Shown in pieces: positions 27,486 to 38,312 of a DNA stretch of 64,000 nt. The number at the start of each line of letters is the position of its first letter. The stretch's first letter is position 1. The translations under genes were made by a program, and so were the position numbers. The notes beneath the pieces were generated by a model. It did no database searches. It had not been told where the DNA came from and saw only the letters and a program-made list of their open reading frames with translations. Origin of the DNA: Litoditis marina (Eukaryota; Nematoda; Chromadorea; Rhabditida; Rhabditidae); assembly GCA_964036275.1 (NCBI GenBank), contig CAXIWQ010000049.1, forward strand, positions 1 to 64,000. Reading direction: 5' to 3'.

Positions 27486-30400
27486 TGTCTTCTGATTATT
27501 GCCCACCTACAAAGCGTGCGAAGCCGCCTGGATCCACGTGAGTTTTTTATAGTTCCGGTTTCTCTCTCCTCTCTCTCCCACTTTCTCACTTTCTCTCTTC
27601 CTCTCCCTGGTTCTATTGCTTTCTCTATTCCTCACTTTGAAGATACTTAAAGTTACATCATGCGTGCCCGCCATTTTCCGCGAATACATTTAACCTCACG
27701 TCATTGCTGTTTCCTACTTTTTATACCGTAACCCACCTCTTCCTCATTTATTAATCTTTATCCGTCTCATGTTTATCTTTTGATTCCGCCGCTCAAGGGG
27801 GGTATATTGTTTGTTTTCGCAAGGTCTTATGTGTAGTCAGACCTTGAAGTGTTTTTATTTCGTTACTTTTGTGAAGTAATACCGCAGAGGAGAATATGTC
27901 ATTATACCCAGATGAATTCTGAATTGCATACCGCCATCGGTTTTCACAAATTTTAATATGGTTTGTATTAAGATCCTCTCAACCATCCACATCTCATCAT
28001 GTTATTCCGCCGATTCGAGCCACAATGGCTCGCCGGTAAGTAATTTGTGTATCTACCTCAAACTTGGGTAACTGAACCAAAAACCAAAAAGACACACGTA
28101 CGTATGTAGTACTGGTAGCCAGTTTTTCAGTCTACACTCACCCCCACATGTATGTATACCGTAACCCGGCTGAGCCAGAAGCTCCGCGCAACTTGGCGCA
28201 AATATAGTAATTGTGTTAACAAGCTGTTTTTTCAGTTATCGTTCTCAATCTCTTGATGCTATCACGCGCCATTCTCCTCTCTCTCAAACTGTTCTCAGGT
28301 AAGTTTTTTATCACATTTCACGGGTATACCAACAGAGAAAAAATATCCCAAAGCGTATTATTAAGTATTCTGTTCAGACCTCTCTCCACTCCGCCGTTCC
28401 TCTCTTTCGCCGGCTGTCTCGAATCCGCAGATAGGTGAGTGGTAATCTCATAGTAGCTTAGTAGCGGTGTCGTTAAGGGTCACGTTTGTTTACATAACGC
28501 CATTACAGGGCGCACGACATGGTAGGAAATGGTGACAATACGGATTTGGGGGACCAATCGTTAGATATGGACGAGATCTGGGAGACCACGTGCGAGCTGG
28601 ATGTGTACCAAAAGAAGATTAAGCACCGCGGAGCGGTTATCACCGTTGACATTCGCAGCATGTCGTTCAGTGGCCTGGAACACTCTCGAGAACCCCTCGA
28701 TGTGATTATCCCCCGGCTTTTCGATCGATTCCTCATCGAAAGTTTGGAAGAGCAGGACTGTGATCTGGAAACTACCAAGTTTTGCGTCAACATCAGGCAT
28801 CCTGGTCTTCGCGAGGCCAACGGACTATTCTACTCGTTCAGGACGCACAAAGTGTTGAATGGTATGGCCCTGTACAACATGATGGGGAAAATTCAACAAT
28901 CAAATTCCACTGTATCGATTGACCAGGACTTTGCTTTGGAAATGCACATCTACCAGCCATCTACCGCCGCGTACGCCGACTTCAGGTTCGCAGGCGCTTG
29001 CCGCGACCATCCCTACTTTGATCCCGCCCTGGGAATCAAAGCTCAAGTCAGAAATCAGGACCGTTGGTGTTTGGCCAGATCGGTCGTGTTGGCGCAGGCT
29101 CTGGCAGACGTGGCATACGCCGCTCTACGTGAAGAAGATGGGAGTGTGGCTAAAAAGGTTAGCTGTTTTTCTCAAATTACCTAGGGCAAAACCGAAGGAT
29201 TTGTCGGCTCTAATATAGTATCATTTTCCAGAAGAAAACAAATGATTTGTGGGCTCTAATAAAGTGTAGTTTTTCAGACCCTTCGCAATTTGAGGAGAAC
29301 GGCGTCGACGTGGACAAACGCTGCTGAGAGGCTCCTAAGACTGGCTGATTTACCACTGAACAAGGACGCCTACAATGTTGGCGATCTGCGTGTTCTCGCC
29401 GCCCAGCTGCAGAACTATACGATTTCGATGTATGCAAGACCACCAGGACAGCAATTGTACTCACTAGTCATAGAGTTGAACCCGGACGCACCTCGAAGAC
29501 TCAACATTGCTATCCATGACGGACATTATGACGTCTTCACGCCCACACGCAGCACAATCAAGAGAACCATCTGCCCAGCTTGTCATGAGACCTACACGCG
29601 ACTGGGTCGTCATCAATGCGAGTTTACCTGCACCAAGTGCCATCGGAAGAACTGTGCGGGCGGTACAGAGGAACACATCTGCCCCGACTGTCTGGTTTAT
29701 TTTGGATCAATGGACTGCTACAGGAACCACAAAAGGATTGTGGGAAGGGCCAACCAGAGCGTGTGTCAGTTATTCAAGGTAAGGTTAATGATCATATGTT
29801 GCTTCGTGAGCGGTAAAAAAAAATCGAATGTTACTCTAAAATTGCGCATTGTTTCAGGCCTGCCCAACCTGCAATTTGTACTACTCTGTGGCCAATGTGG
29901 GGGCACGAGGTCATGTATGCAGCGAAACAAGCTTCTGTAACCACTGTCAGAAATACGTCAACCGTGAGGCGCACAACTGCTGCTGGCCGGTACCCACGCA
30001 GAAGACCAAAGATCGCAATACGCAAACACAACAGGACTACAAGTTGATCTTGTTCGACTTCGAAACTGTCGTTGTGGAGAATCCCGACGTCGTCGACGAC
30101 TGGTGCGATGAGCAGTGGGCTAATATGGTCTGCTTCTCACGCGTCTGCGATCAGTGCTGCAACGCCTCGCCGGATACTCCGTGTGCAAAGTGCGGAGTGA
30201 AAGAGGGTTGTATCAAGTACTCAGGACCGGAGGACACGCGATGGAGTGTGGTCGATCGGTTCTTGGACTACCTGCTTGAAGACCCGACGTGCGACAATGC
30301 CATTCTTCTCGCCCATAACGGCTCACGTTTCGATAACCATTTTGTGATCCGGCGACTCCTTGCCAGAAATATCATACCCAAAGTGACACCGAACGGAAAT

Positions 30401-33038
30401 CAAATAATGCTGATGACCGTGACGCCCCCACGAAGACGGAGCTTCAACCGATTGACCTTCAAGGACAGTTACTTACTGGTTCCTCTGCCGCTGGCCGCGT
30501 TGCCGGAGGCGTTTGGTCTGCCCGCGCTCGCCAAAGGAGAGTTTCCCTATCTCTACAACATGCCGGCCCACTACGGGACTGTTCTGACAGAACTCCCGGC
30601 GCCAGAGTATTACTGCCCGAAATCGAAGAATGCGAAGCGACGTGCCGAATTCGAAGAGTGGTACGCCGTAAACGCCGGTTCAGTGTTTGACTTCGACCTG
30701 GAGCTGGAACGTTACTGTCGAATGGACGTCGCAATTCTGAGAGGAGCAATCGTTGGCTACATGCGGACCAGCATCAGGCTCACCGACTGGAACCCCGTCG
30801 TGCACTGCTGCACCTACGCAGCGTTTTCCATGTTCCAGGTACATTTTCTGAGCATCTACTAACTCAAAAAAACGTAATGTTACTGGGTAAATGTGAGTCT
30901 ATTATTATTATTGTTTCCAGCTGAAGATGACCTACCTTAGAGAAAATCAGGTGGGTGTACTTCCCGAGAACGGTGCCATGGCGAACGAGCAGCAGTCGGC
31001 GCTGGCCCTCAAATACATACAATGGCTGGAGGAGACGCGGGGTAGGTGAACAGTTACTTATCAAACCTTGTATCACGTATTTGAACACGTTGTTCATTTC
31101 TAACATTTCAGGAATTGAGCTTCAGTACAAGCTCAAAGGTGGTGAGTTCCGAGTGAACCACAACGGCCGCAGTTACCGTGTGGACGCCTACCATGAACCC
31201 TCAAAAACAATCTATGAGGTGCTGGGCTGTTACTACCACGGATGCAAAGACTGCGCCGGGCCAAAATCACCCACTGCACTGAGCGGAAAGCCAATGGAAC
31301 AGGTTAGTTACTGAAACGACTGGTTTTGCTACAGTTTCAATCATTGAAAGTATTCTGGATAGGAAAATGTCAACACACTTGTGGTTTAATTATGTTCATG
31401 CGAACAAACTTTTCTTCAGGTCTATGACGAGACAATGGCGCGTCTGCGAATCCTGCGCAGCAAAGGGTTCACGGTTGTGCCCATCTGGGAGCACGAAATC
31501 AACAGCCAGCTCCTCGCCGACCCCGCCATGGCGGCGTTCTTCAAGCAGGCGAACCATCTTGAGCGTCTCATTCCCCGTGACGCCTTCATGGGTGGGCGCA
31601 CGCAAACGTACCAGCTGCTCGCCGAGCCCGATAGGTCCAGGGGGCAGACAATCGAATACCTCGATTTCTGCTCCCTCTACCCATACGTGACCTCATCGGT
31701 GGCCTCATATCCGTTGGGGTATCCGGACGTCATAACAACGGACTTCCTGCCGTTCAAAGCCGGCGAGCCCTGCCCGTACAGAGGACTCATCAAGTGTGAC
31801 GTGCTACCACCGGTCAATCTCCGGTTTCCTATCATCGGAATGAACACGGGTGGCAAGCTTGTGTACACCAACTGCCGTACTTGTGGCGAGCGTGGAACCA
31901 ACGTGGAGTGCAGCCACACGTCAGAAGCAGAGCGTAAACTGCATGTGACTGTCTGTGATGTGGAGCTGTCTCTCGCTCTCCAGCACGGGTACAAGGTTTT
32001 GAAGGTCCACGAGGTCTGGTCCTGGACCGAGGAGCGTTGGGAGACTGGAGGCCTCTTCAAGGACTTCACGAAGAAGTTTCTGAAAATAAAGCAGGAGGCT
32101 AGCGGCTGGCCCCGGAGCGACATGACCGATGCTGAAAAGGTACATTTTTCACAAACGTATTTGTTTACCGCATTCATTGTAGCTTGTTTACGAGTGTTCA
32201 AATACTTCATTTCCAGGCGCAATTTGTCGATGATGTGAGAGAGAACGTGGGGATCGAGATCGACCCCGCAAGAGTGGAAAAAAACCTCCCACTGCGCACG
32301 GTCAGCAAGCTGGCCCTGAACTCATCCTGGGGTAAAACCGGCGAGCGACCGGACAAGGCAATGGTGGAGTTTGTGTCTCCTGATTCCGAGAAGCTCGGAG
32401 AACTCATCAACGATGTGACGAAGGAGATTACGGCTTTCACATTCGCTGGTGATCTCGCCATGATCACGTACAAGTGTCGGAAGGAGTACCAAACACCACG
32501 GAAGTCCACCAATGTGGCCATCGCCGCCATCACCACCGCCACCGCACGATGCTTGCTGTGGAGCGCACTTCATCGACTGCAGGAGCGCGCCCTGTACTGT
32601 GATACAGACTCGGTAATATTTATCGCGGAACCCGGATTGGACAACCTGGACGATCTCCGAGGAGAGTGGCTCGGCAAACTGACGTCGGAAATTCCGGAAG
32701 GATTCCGAATTGAGCGCTTTGTCAGTGCTGCCCCAAAGGTGTATGCCTACACCATGTCGAACGAGGCCGGACAGCAGAAAACCGCCATCAAAGTCAAAGG
32801 CGTCACCCTGGATTCGGAAGCCGCGAAGAAGGTCAACTTCGAGAAGATGGAAGAAATGGTTCGTGCCCTGGCCGCCGGAGAAGAGCAAGTCATCGTGACC
32901 ACGGAAAGGGATATGATCGTCAAGAAGATGGGGACCGTAACCACCAAGACGGTCGAAAAACGACTGCAGGCCGTTCAGAACAAGCTGCGATTTTTCCCGG
33001 ACTTCACTACGCTACCGTACGGATGTCGCTTATGGTGA
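27485..33038 (+). CDS. Protein-primed family B DNA polymerase, 11 exons (element 1)
   Basis: Replicates the linear Maverick genome. Exons: 27485-27537, 27973-28035, 28236-28298, 28378-28434, 28509-29157, 29278-29778, 29858-30838, 30921-31041, 31112-31302, 31420-32139, 32217-33038. They sum to 4,221 nt, an open frame of 1,406 codons plus stop; all junctions are GT-AG. The first four micro-exons end in phase 2 and add about 79 residues with a KRAK basic patch, a possible nuclear signal. Exon 6 and the start of exon 7 hold Cys/His zinc-binding clusters. Exon 7 has exonuclease motifs FDFET, AHNGSRFDN and YCRMD. Exon 9 has GCYYHGC. Exon 10 has motif A (DFCSLYP); exon 11 has motif B (KLALNSSWG) and motif C (DTDS). 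All key residues are present. An alternative start is ATG 28,519 if exon 5 is trans-spliced. Confidence 0.9.
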
Positions 33039-33113
33039 GTTGCAACGGGGTGTCTCTGGCTTGAATATATTTTCATACTTTGCGTTAATTTTACTTAATG
33101 TGGTCGTTTCAGA

Positions 33114-33578
33114 ATGTCGCAGCCGCCCAGACAACTTCCTCTCCAGGCCATCATGCCCCACACACCAGCCTGGTACGCATACCAAACAAGGTAATTAGCA
33201 GAGTCTACTCTCTATATTTTCCCTCATTACATTTTTTCTATAACAACACGTTTCAGAACACCAACCCCGCCACTCACACTACCGCACAACAATGGGAATC
33301 CGGCCTTTTCCGGACAGAATTCTACATTTCAAAGGTACACTATCAAACTACAAACTCGTACTTTAATAAGGTGTTGCAGGACAGCAAGTCCACCACTGAC
33401 ACCACCATGCCCCAATGGGCCCACGACCTCTTCTCAATTCATGAGGTAAATAGAAAAGCCAATTTGTTCAGGTCTACCGTGAACTCGTTAATTAATTGAG
33501 AATCGAGCACCTTGTGTCTTTACTATAAAACGCAATTTCAGATCGACACACAACACACCGATCAAGGACTGTCAATGA
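33114..33578 (+). CDS. Proline-rich spliced micro-gene downstream of polymerase (element 1)
   Basis: Exons 33114-33190, 33257-33334, 33380-33445 and 33542-33578 give an open frame of 85 codons plus stop. Every junction is GT-AG and every intron is phase 2. The product is rich in Pro, Thr and Asn, with TPTPPLTLP- and ASPPLTPP-type stretches and no recognised domain. Element 2 keeps the same four exons, lengths and phases (44592-45188), with substitutions that leave the frame open. A TTTCAG acceptor lies one base before the ATG, 73 bp after the polymerase stop, as in worm trans-spliced operons. Cis-splicing from the polymerase end would also produce a stop just before this ATG. Function unknown. 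Confidence 0.6.
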
Positions 33579-34354
33579 TTCTGCTGTACATATTTTTACC
33601 GACATTTTTTTTGCTTTATATAAGTGTGCATATTCATATAACTCTTGATCACGTGCGTAGATAACATTATTTTTACTACTTTTATTATATACATACACTA
33701 GCCACAAAATAATTCACAATTTACATGTATAACGTAAATAATACCAATTACGAAAAAATCGATTGTTATCATGAAGAAAGTGACTTATTAAATAATTACA
33801 AGAAAACGTTTTACACAAAATATTCTATAAAATGCATAAAAATAGTTGATACAGAGGGAAAGAGAGAGGGTGTGCCGCCTGGGCTGTGACACATCACGAA
33901 AGACCGATTGGGTTCAGAGAGGTTCAGATGGAAGAGACAAAAAATCAATAATTAGCACGGAAAATACAGAGGTTAGAAAGAAATCGAGAGCAACTCCAGT
34001 GGAAGAAGCTGCCCTCCCGGCATCCGGATTGTTGGGAGTTCTGGGTTGATAGTATGCCCCCACCTGTAACCACTCAAAGTAATAGTCGTGGTGGCAAAAA
34101 CAAGCTATGTAAGCGGTTGCAGTTTGATAAACATAATCCCTACAGAAACTACATCATGTGGTACGGTGGTTTATTAATGGTTCGTTCGGAGATAAATCTA
34201 CAGCTGAGAGGTGTGAACAACTATGAACCATTCAGATTGAACTTGTAGCACGAAGTTATGTTCAACGTTGGTTTTCTGGTAAACAAAAATATTTTACAGT
34301 ACTTTCACATTGTGTCCGAATTTGAGGAGAACAGAATAGCTCGCCCGGAATTGA
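33579..34354. other. Intergenic region between converging genes, element 1
   Basis: No gene I can support. It holds an AT-rich part and a segment at about 33,845-34,050 conserved in element 2. In that segment an open frame exists in both copies, but it starts at different ATGs because an A-run differs by one base, and most substitutions change the residue. 3' untranslated sequence for the genes on both sides probably lies here. Confidence 0.5.
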
Positions 34355-35053
34355 TCAGAACCAACGTCTGAATGGAAAACAAAACTACATCAAACAGTTT
34401 TAAGGACCACTCACCGCTCTTCATAATACTCCATTAAACTCCCTGTCTTTGGTGACTGTCTTCGAGATAATCCTGGCACACGATGCCTCCAGGTGGCGCG
34501 GTGGTAGCCATCGGAGCTGAAAAAAAACATGTACAAACCTTCTTCCTGTGCGTGTTCTGCGGTTTTTTCTAGGTGCGTGCATAAAGCTTTAATGCATAAA
34601 ACTGGGTATTCGTATAAGATTAAAGAAACATAATGTGGTTTGCAGGAAAAACTTGAACGTTTAAAAATTTACTAACGATTCAAGGAACACATTGAATTTT
34701 CCGAGAATTTTAGCTCTGTTGCTGTATGGTGGTATTTCAGAAGTTTGAATGAGGTTTTTTTTTTTATCGACGTATTTCGACAGTCTTGGTTATGGCTATG
34801 AGGGAGTGTGTAATAAGTACAAGACATTTTTCAAGAAAACGGAGTAACATTAAAACACAAGAATTATATGCTACAATATGAATACTTACTGGCGTTCGTA
34901 AACGCCGCTCACCGCGTCACCGGTGAGTACATGGCGCCAGGCCCGGGCTTGACCCATCAGTCTCACGAAGTCCTCCAACCCCCTCACACACTCGGCGCAG
35001 ATCGCGCACCCACATTGTGCGATCTGGGGCACTAACTCGTTAATCGTTGGCAT
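34355..35053 (-). CDS. Small Cys-rich spliced protein, three exons (element 1)
   Basis: On the minus strand, exons 35053-34890, 34516-34415 and 34367-34355 give 92 codons plus stop, with GT-AG junctions and phase-2 introns. A TTTCAG acceptor lies two bases before the ATG, so an upstream 5' exon or a spliced leader is likely. The first exon encodes QCGCAICAEC, a tight Cys cluster that could bind zinc, followed by a helical stretch. The second exon is basic (HRATWRHR). Element 2 keeps all three exons; the only length change is one added codon. The gene follows integrase in the leftward cluster. No family recognised. Confidence 0.62.
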
Positions 35054-35055
35054 GG

Positions 35056-35712
35056 CTGAAACACGTGAATGAAAAAACGCTAGTATATTATTCATTTCAC
35101 ACATGTATGCGAGCCTGATATAGAATAGAGTACAAGCTAATGTTTATTTGAACCATGGGATTCAAAGTGTGACGGAAAAAGAATTATAGACTATACTTAA
35201 TATACTATAGTCTATTTTACTTGCAAACGTAGAGCTCTACAGTATAAATGTCAGTGTTAGTACGCTAGTTATGATCACATCATTAGTCTGCCCCACTCTT
35301 ATCTTTTCCCTGATACTACACAGCAGAATTTCACTCCAGAAAAACTTGGAGCATGAATTTTCAGGACAATACTCAAACATTAAAATGCAATGCTACGCTT
35401 TCAAGTAACAGTCACGACTCAACGTGAGAAAAACTGGTTGGAAATCGGAAAACAACAGTGAAACACACGACTGAATGGTCGACAAAATTAAAGATAGAAA
35501 GCAAGAGCTGTAGAGCATGATGTTACTCACACTACAATGATTTGTTATGTATGCGTGGCTCGCGTTAGGCTGGTTACTGTAGCCACGCCCCCGACAAGCT
35601 CTGACCTAAGCAGGGTGTTGTGACTCGGGGCAAATGAACCTGCTGTGTACATAACGCAGTATGATGTGCGAACCTGGGAGGAGAAACAAAGAACAATGCG
35701 TAACAAAGAGTG
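35056..35712. other. Intergenic region upstream of the Cys-rich gene, element 1
   Basis: Lies between the integrase stop and the first mapped exon of the Cys-rich gene. It is conserved in element 2 (46,612-47,261). On the minus strand there is a possible donor near 35,525 (GTGAGTAAC) preceded by a short ATG-bearing stretch, so a 5' exon of the Cys-rich gene may lie here. I could not fix its limits. Confidence 0.4.
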
Positions 35713-36747
35713 TTATAGTCTCAGTATTGTATCTGCTCTGACCCATGAGTTGAATGTATCATTATATCCTAGCCATTTTACAAACAATTCCTTCACTCCT
35801 CTTCTTGTTCTTTCCTGAATCACTTTTTCCACTTTGTAGGTTCCTCCAGTATTAGTACACTTTGTCACGTCGAACTCGTAAAATATTCCTTTTATCTCCT
35901 CATCATTGAAATCTTTTAATCGATAAACGGGTGGATCTCCTGGTACACATTCATATATACAAAACATTTCCTCGCTGTAGCCTGCCTCGTATCCTTTCTG
36001 AAATGTTCTTCTTGCAGTCGAAATACGTACAAAATCACCAACATCCAGCTTGCACTTACGTGGAGTACCGTACTTTTCGAGAAAAATATTTTTCGTAACA
36101 TCAATAGGCTTCATTTTAATAGAGCGGTTGTAGCTTGAGTTGATTCCCGCCACAATATCATCAAGAACGTTCACGTATTTACGTGTGTTTGCGTGGGTCA
36201 TGTACTTTGCCACGCGCGTTTTCAAAGTTCGATTGGCTCTCTCGACAAGTGCACATTTGAGAGGGGAGTTGGGACTGTAGTGACGTATATGCAACTTTTT
36301 GAACAGCTGTGCTACGTTCTCGTTATAGAACTCTTTTCCCTCATCAGTTATGAAGTATATCGGTTGGAACTCCTTGAACACGTCTGCAAGCGCGGTCGCA
36401 ACTTCTGCTCCAGATTTACTCTTCAGTTTCCGAACATATAACATTCTAGTGTAGACATCGCTGATAGTCAGCAGAAATGTAACACCGTTGTTATCATTTT
36501 TGTAGGCAGAATAGTCACACAAATCTGCTTGTAGGGTAAAATAACGACCACAACCGGTGGTTTTCCGTCTCGGGAATCGATGTCTGACGGGTTTGTGTCT
36601 TGTATACGCTGCGGTATCTTGTAAAAAACGTTCAACAGATTTTTTGGTAATTCCTTTATTTCGAACTGCATTTAATACATTCCTCGCTGATGAGAAAGCC
36701 GACGGGTTCTTAGGGTTAAGAAACGCGTCTGCAATGTGTTTAGACAT
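35713..36747 (-). CDS. Retrovirus-like integrase with C-terminal chromodomain (element 1)
   Basis: Joins the excised or replicated Maverick DNA to the host chromosome. The open frame of 344 residues starts at ATG 36,747. The rve catalytic core shows DDE residues: Asp in QADLCDY (about 75), Asp in FITDEGKEF (about 135) and Glu in LVERANRTLK (about 169). The C-terminal 50 residues (YKVEKVIQER, FVKWLGYNDTFNSW) form a chromodomain, which in integrases of this kind is thought to guide insertion to modified histones. The gene starts 14 bases after the stop of the preceding gene, in a tight leftward cluster. Intact here; the copy in element 2 is frameshifted. Confidence 0.93.
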   Translation of the reverse strand: MSKHIADAFLNPKNPSAFSSARNVLNAVRNKGITKKSVERFLQDTAAYTRHKPVRHRFPRRKTTGCGRYFTLQADLCDYSAYKNDNNGVTFLLTISDVYTRMLYVRKLKSKSGAEVATALADVFKEFQPIYFITDEGKEFYNENVAQLFKKLHIRHYSPNSPLKCALVERANRTLKTRVAKYMTHANTRKYVNVLDDIVAGINSSYNRSIKMKPIDVTKNIFLEKYGTPRKCKLDVGDFVRISTARRTFQKGYEAGYSEEMFCIYECVPGDPPVYRLKDFNDEEIKGIFYEFDVTKCTNTGGTYKVEKVIQERTRRGVKELFVKWLGYNDTFNSWVRADTILRL

Positions 36748-36760
36748 GATTAACAATGAA

Positions 36761-37243
36761 TTACAACTGCCACATTTTTACATATAAACGTTTTGTTCCT
36801 TGTCCTTTTTGAATTCTCCGATCCTCCATTTCTGATTTGTTTGTTTTGCTCGATGTACTTTTCGGAATGCCTTTTTTGACATGTTTAATTGACTTTGTCC
36901 GCGGTTTTCCCTCTTTTGGCGCGCTCTCCTCAGACACCGCAGAAATTGGGGCCACCGTACCATTTATGACCAGCTCGGCTTTGGACGGGTTCTCGAGGGC
37001 ATTGCTCATGGCATTCTCACCCTGATTATTATCTAAAACAAAGGTTGGAGACTGTTTTTTGTCGTAATTTACGGATTCCTTATAGTTCTTGAGCCGGGCC
37101 AATAAATCCTCATAAATGGCCACCTTTTCATCATCGGGGAGGGTTTTGCTAGTTGTTACTTTGGTCATCTTTTCCTGCAGAGACGCCACATTTTTTGTCT
37201 CCTCATCAATGGGAACCAGTTTGAACTTGTGATTCAGCTTCAT
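36761..37243 (-). CDS. Conserved Maverick protein of 160 residues (element 1)
   Basis: Start chosen at ATG 37,243, whose ATGA overlaps the stop of the upstream gene. The N-terminal part has FKLVPIDEE and a helical segment with LPDDEKVAIYEDLLARL. The middle is acidic and variable. The C-terminal 50 residues are strongly basic (Lys/Arg/Ser/Thr), suggesting DNA or chromatin binding. Small proteins with a KLVP-type start and a helical LPDD-type segment occur in many Mavericks next to integrase; their function is not known to me. Element 2 has the same length with a few substitutions. Confidence 0.72.
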   Translation of the reverse strand: MKLNHKFKLVPIDEETKNVASLQEKMTKVTTSKTLPDDEKVAIYEDLLARLKNYKESVNYDKKQSPTFVLDNNQGENAMSNALENPSKAELVINGTVAPISAVSEESAPKEGKPRTKSIKHVKKGIPKSTSSKTNKSEMEDRRIQKGQGTKRLYVKMWQL

Positions 37244-37542
37244 AGTCGGGCAATTGCTAGGGCAGGCGTTATAAGTGCGCAAATCTCACTTTTGTTTAGT
37301 TTTCCCAAAAGTTGTCGAGCACGGGATGGGTTACGCTCTTTCGATAATGCGTAAAGTAGGGGTAAAGAAGGCTTCAGAATCTTACGCTCTTTATTAGTCA
37401 GAAATACTTTATTGGTTTCCAACAAATTGTATACAATCTCCACAAGTAGGCCAATCTCTTGAGGGGTTGCGGTTTTGAGGGCTCGATTGTTTCTCGAACA
37501 ATCTTGTAGAAATGCTGCGTGCTTTCGAATACGACTGCTCAT
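37240..37542 (-). CDS. Conserved small helical Maverick protein, 100 residues (element 1)
   Basis: Begins MSSRIRKHAAFLQDC and is helical throughout, with TPQEIGLLVEIVYNLLE and a basic loop FLTNKERKILK. The C-terminus is hydrophobic (ALITPALAIARL). Small proteins of this pattern are common in Mavericks and related adintovirus-like elements. I do not know a proven role; a minor virion or core component is a guess. It overlaps the following gene by four bases (ATGA), which implies a shared messenger. It follows a 21-bp repeat tract that separates it from the ATPase. Confidence 0.72.
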   Translation of the reverse strand: MSSRIRKHAAFLQDCSRNNRALKTATPQEIGLLVEIVYNLLETNKVFLTNKERKILKPSLPLLYALSKERNPSRARQLLGKLNKSEICALITPALAIARL

Positions 37543-37599
37543 AACACGTGCACACGTGTAAATGAACCGGTATTTATTATGTAATGTCTGGTATTCTCT

Positions 37600-37800
37600 G
37601 GAACATTTGTGAAACTTTCAAAAACATTTACCCAACATTCCAAAACTTTGGGGCAACATTGGAGAACATTTACCTAACATTCTGCAACATTTACCCAACT
37701 TTCCAAAACATTTACCTAACATTCTCAAACATTTATCCGACATTCTCAAACATTTACCTAACATTTTGCAACATTGTACTGTCATTACAGGACATTTCGA
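37600..37800. repeat. 21-bp tandem repeat between ATPase and the 100-residue gene (element 1)
   Basis: About nine copies of AACATTTACCTAACATTCTGC-like units. The period is a multiple of three, so the tract reads through as heptapeptides in several frames, including MLGKCLR-type units on the minus strand. Element 2 has its own version at 49,150-49,385 with a different unit count and order. The role is unknown; it may be a spacer or a binding-site array. Confidence 0.85.
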
Positions 37801-37865
37801 AACCTTTTTTTTTATTATTTGTATAACTGCCAAGCAGATTTTCCAAACTATTTATTACAAATATA

Positions 37866-38312
37866 TTATCCACGAGAAATGTACACTGTAGGATTTTCAC
37901 TAGTAATATCGGTTAGTAGTCTGTACTTTGATTCGGTGAGCGGGTGGTTATCAACAACCAGGTGGTTGTACGGAACGGACATGGCATCATCGTAGGCCTC
38001 GAGCGCTGCTTTCCAAGTGTCTCCAAACTGTTGCATTAGAATATTTTTAACCTGCATTTTGTCGGAGTGATTTTTCAGAAGTATTATATAGGTACTGTTG
38101 ATACGGCTGGTCCTGTCCAGAAGGAATGCAGATTGTACTAGATTAAACACAGCACAATTGAGATGATGCGCGTAAACACAGAACAAGTCGTTGAGTAGCT
38201 CACGGCCAGCCCTGTCTCGCGAGAAATGCGACTGTAGATCATCTAGAACAATAATTGACCTCTGACCTTTGTGCTCCTTGATTAGGCTGATGTCGGGAGC
38301 CCCCTCGATGGC
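37866..38312 (-). pseudogene. Packaging ATPase, N-terminus lost (element 1)
   Basis: The C-terminal 148 residues of the FtsK/HerA-type packaging ATPase remain, including Walker B (SIIVLDDL). The first 62 residues with Walker A are gone because element 2 starts at 38,313 inside the codon series. It cannot hydrolyse ATP as it stands. The retained part is nearly identical to element 2. Confidence 0.95.

Larger units (their letters stand above)
22410..38312 (+). mobile_element. Maverick/Polinton element 1, right part missing
   Basis: Starts with the terminal sequence AGTAGTG in the satellite and runs through a left terminal repeat, an interrupting 4.4-kb insertion, polymerase, proline-rich, Cys-rich, integrase and two small genes. 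It ends inside the ATPase gene at 38,312, where element 2 begins. Compared with element 2 it lacks the ATPase N-terminus, all capsid and protease genes and the right terminal repeat. Its polymerase and integrase frames are open. The left flank CACGTC lies in the satellite. No copy of that hexamer is found at the right end of either element, so the original target duplication cannot be shown. Confidence 0.93.

Noticed and set aside
33846..34049. 67-residue frame after the proline-rich gene
   Set aside because: The matching segment in element 2 uses another ATG because an A-run differs by one base, and most differences change the residue; not convincing as a gene.
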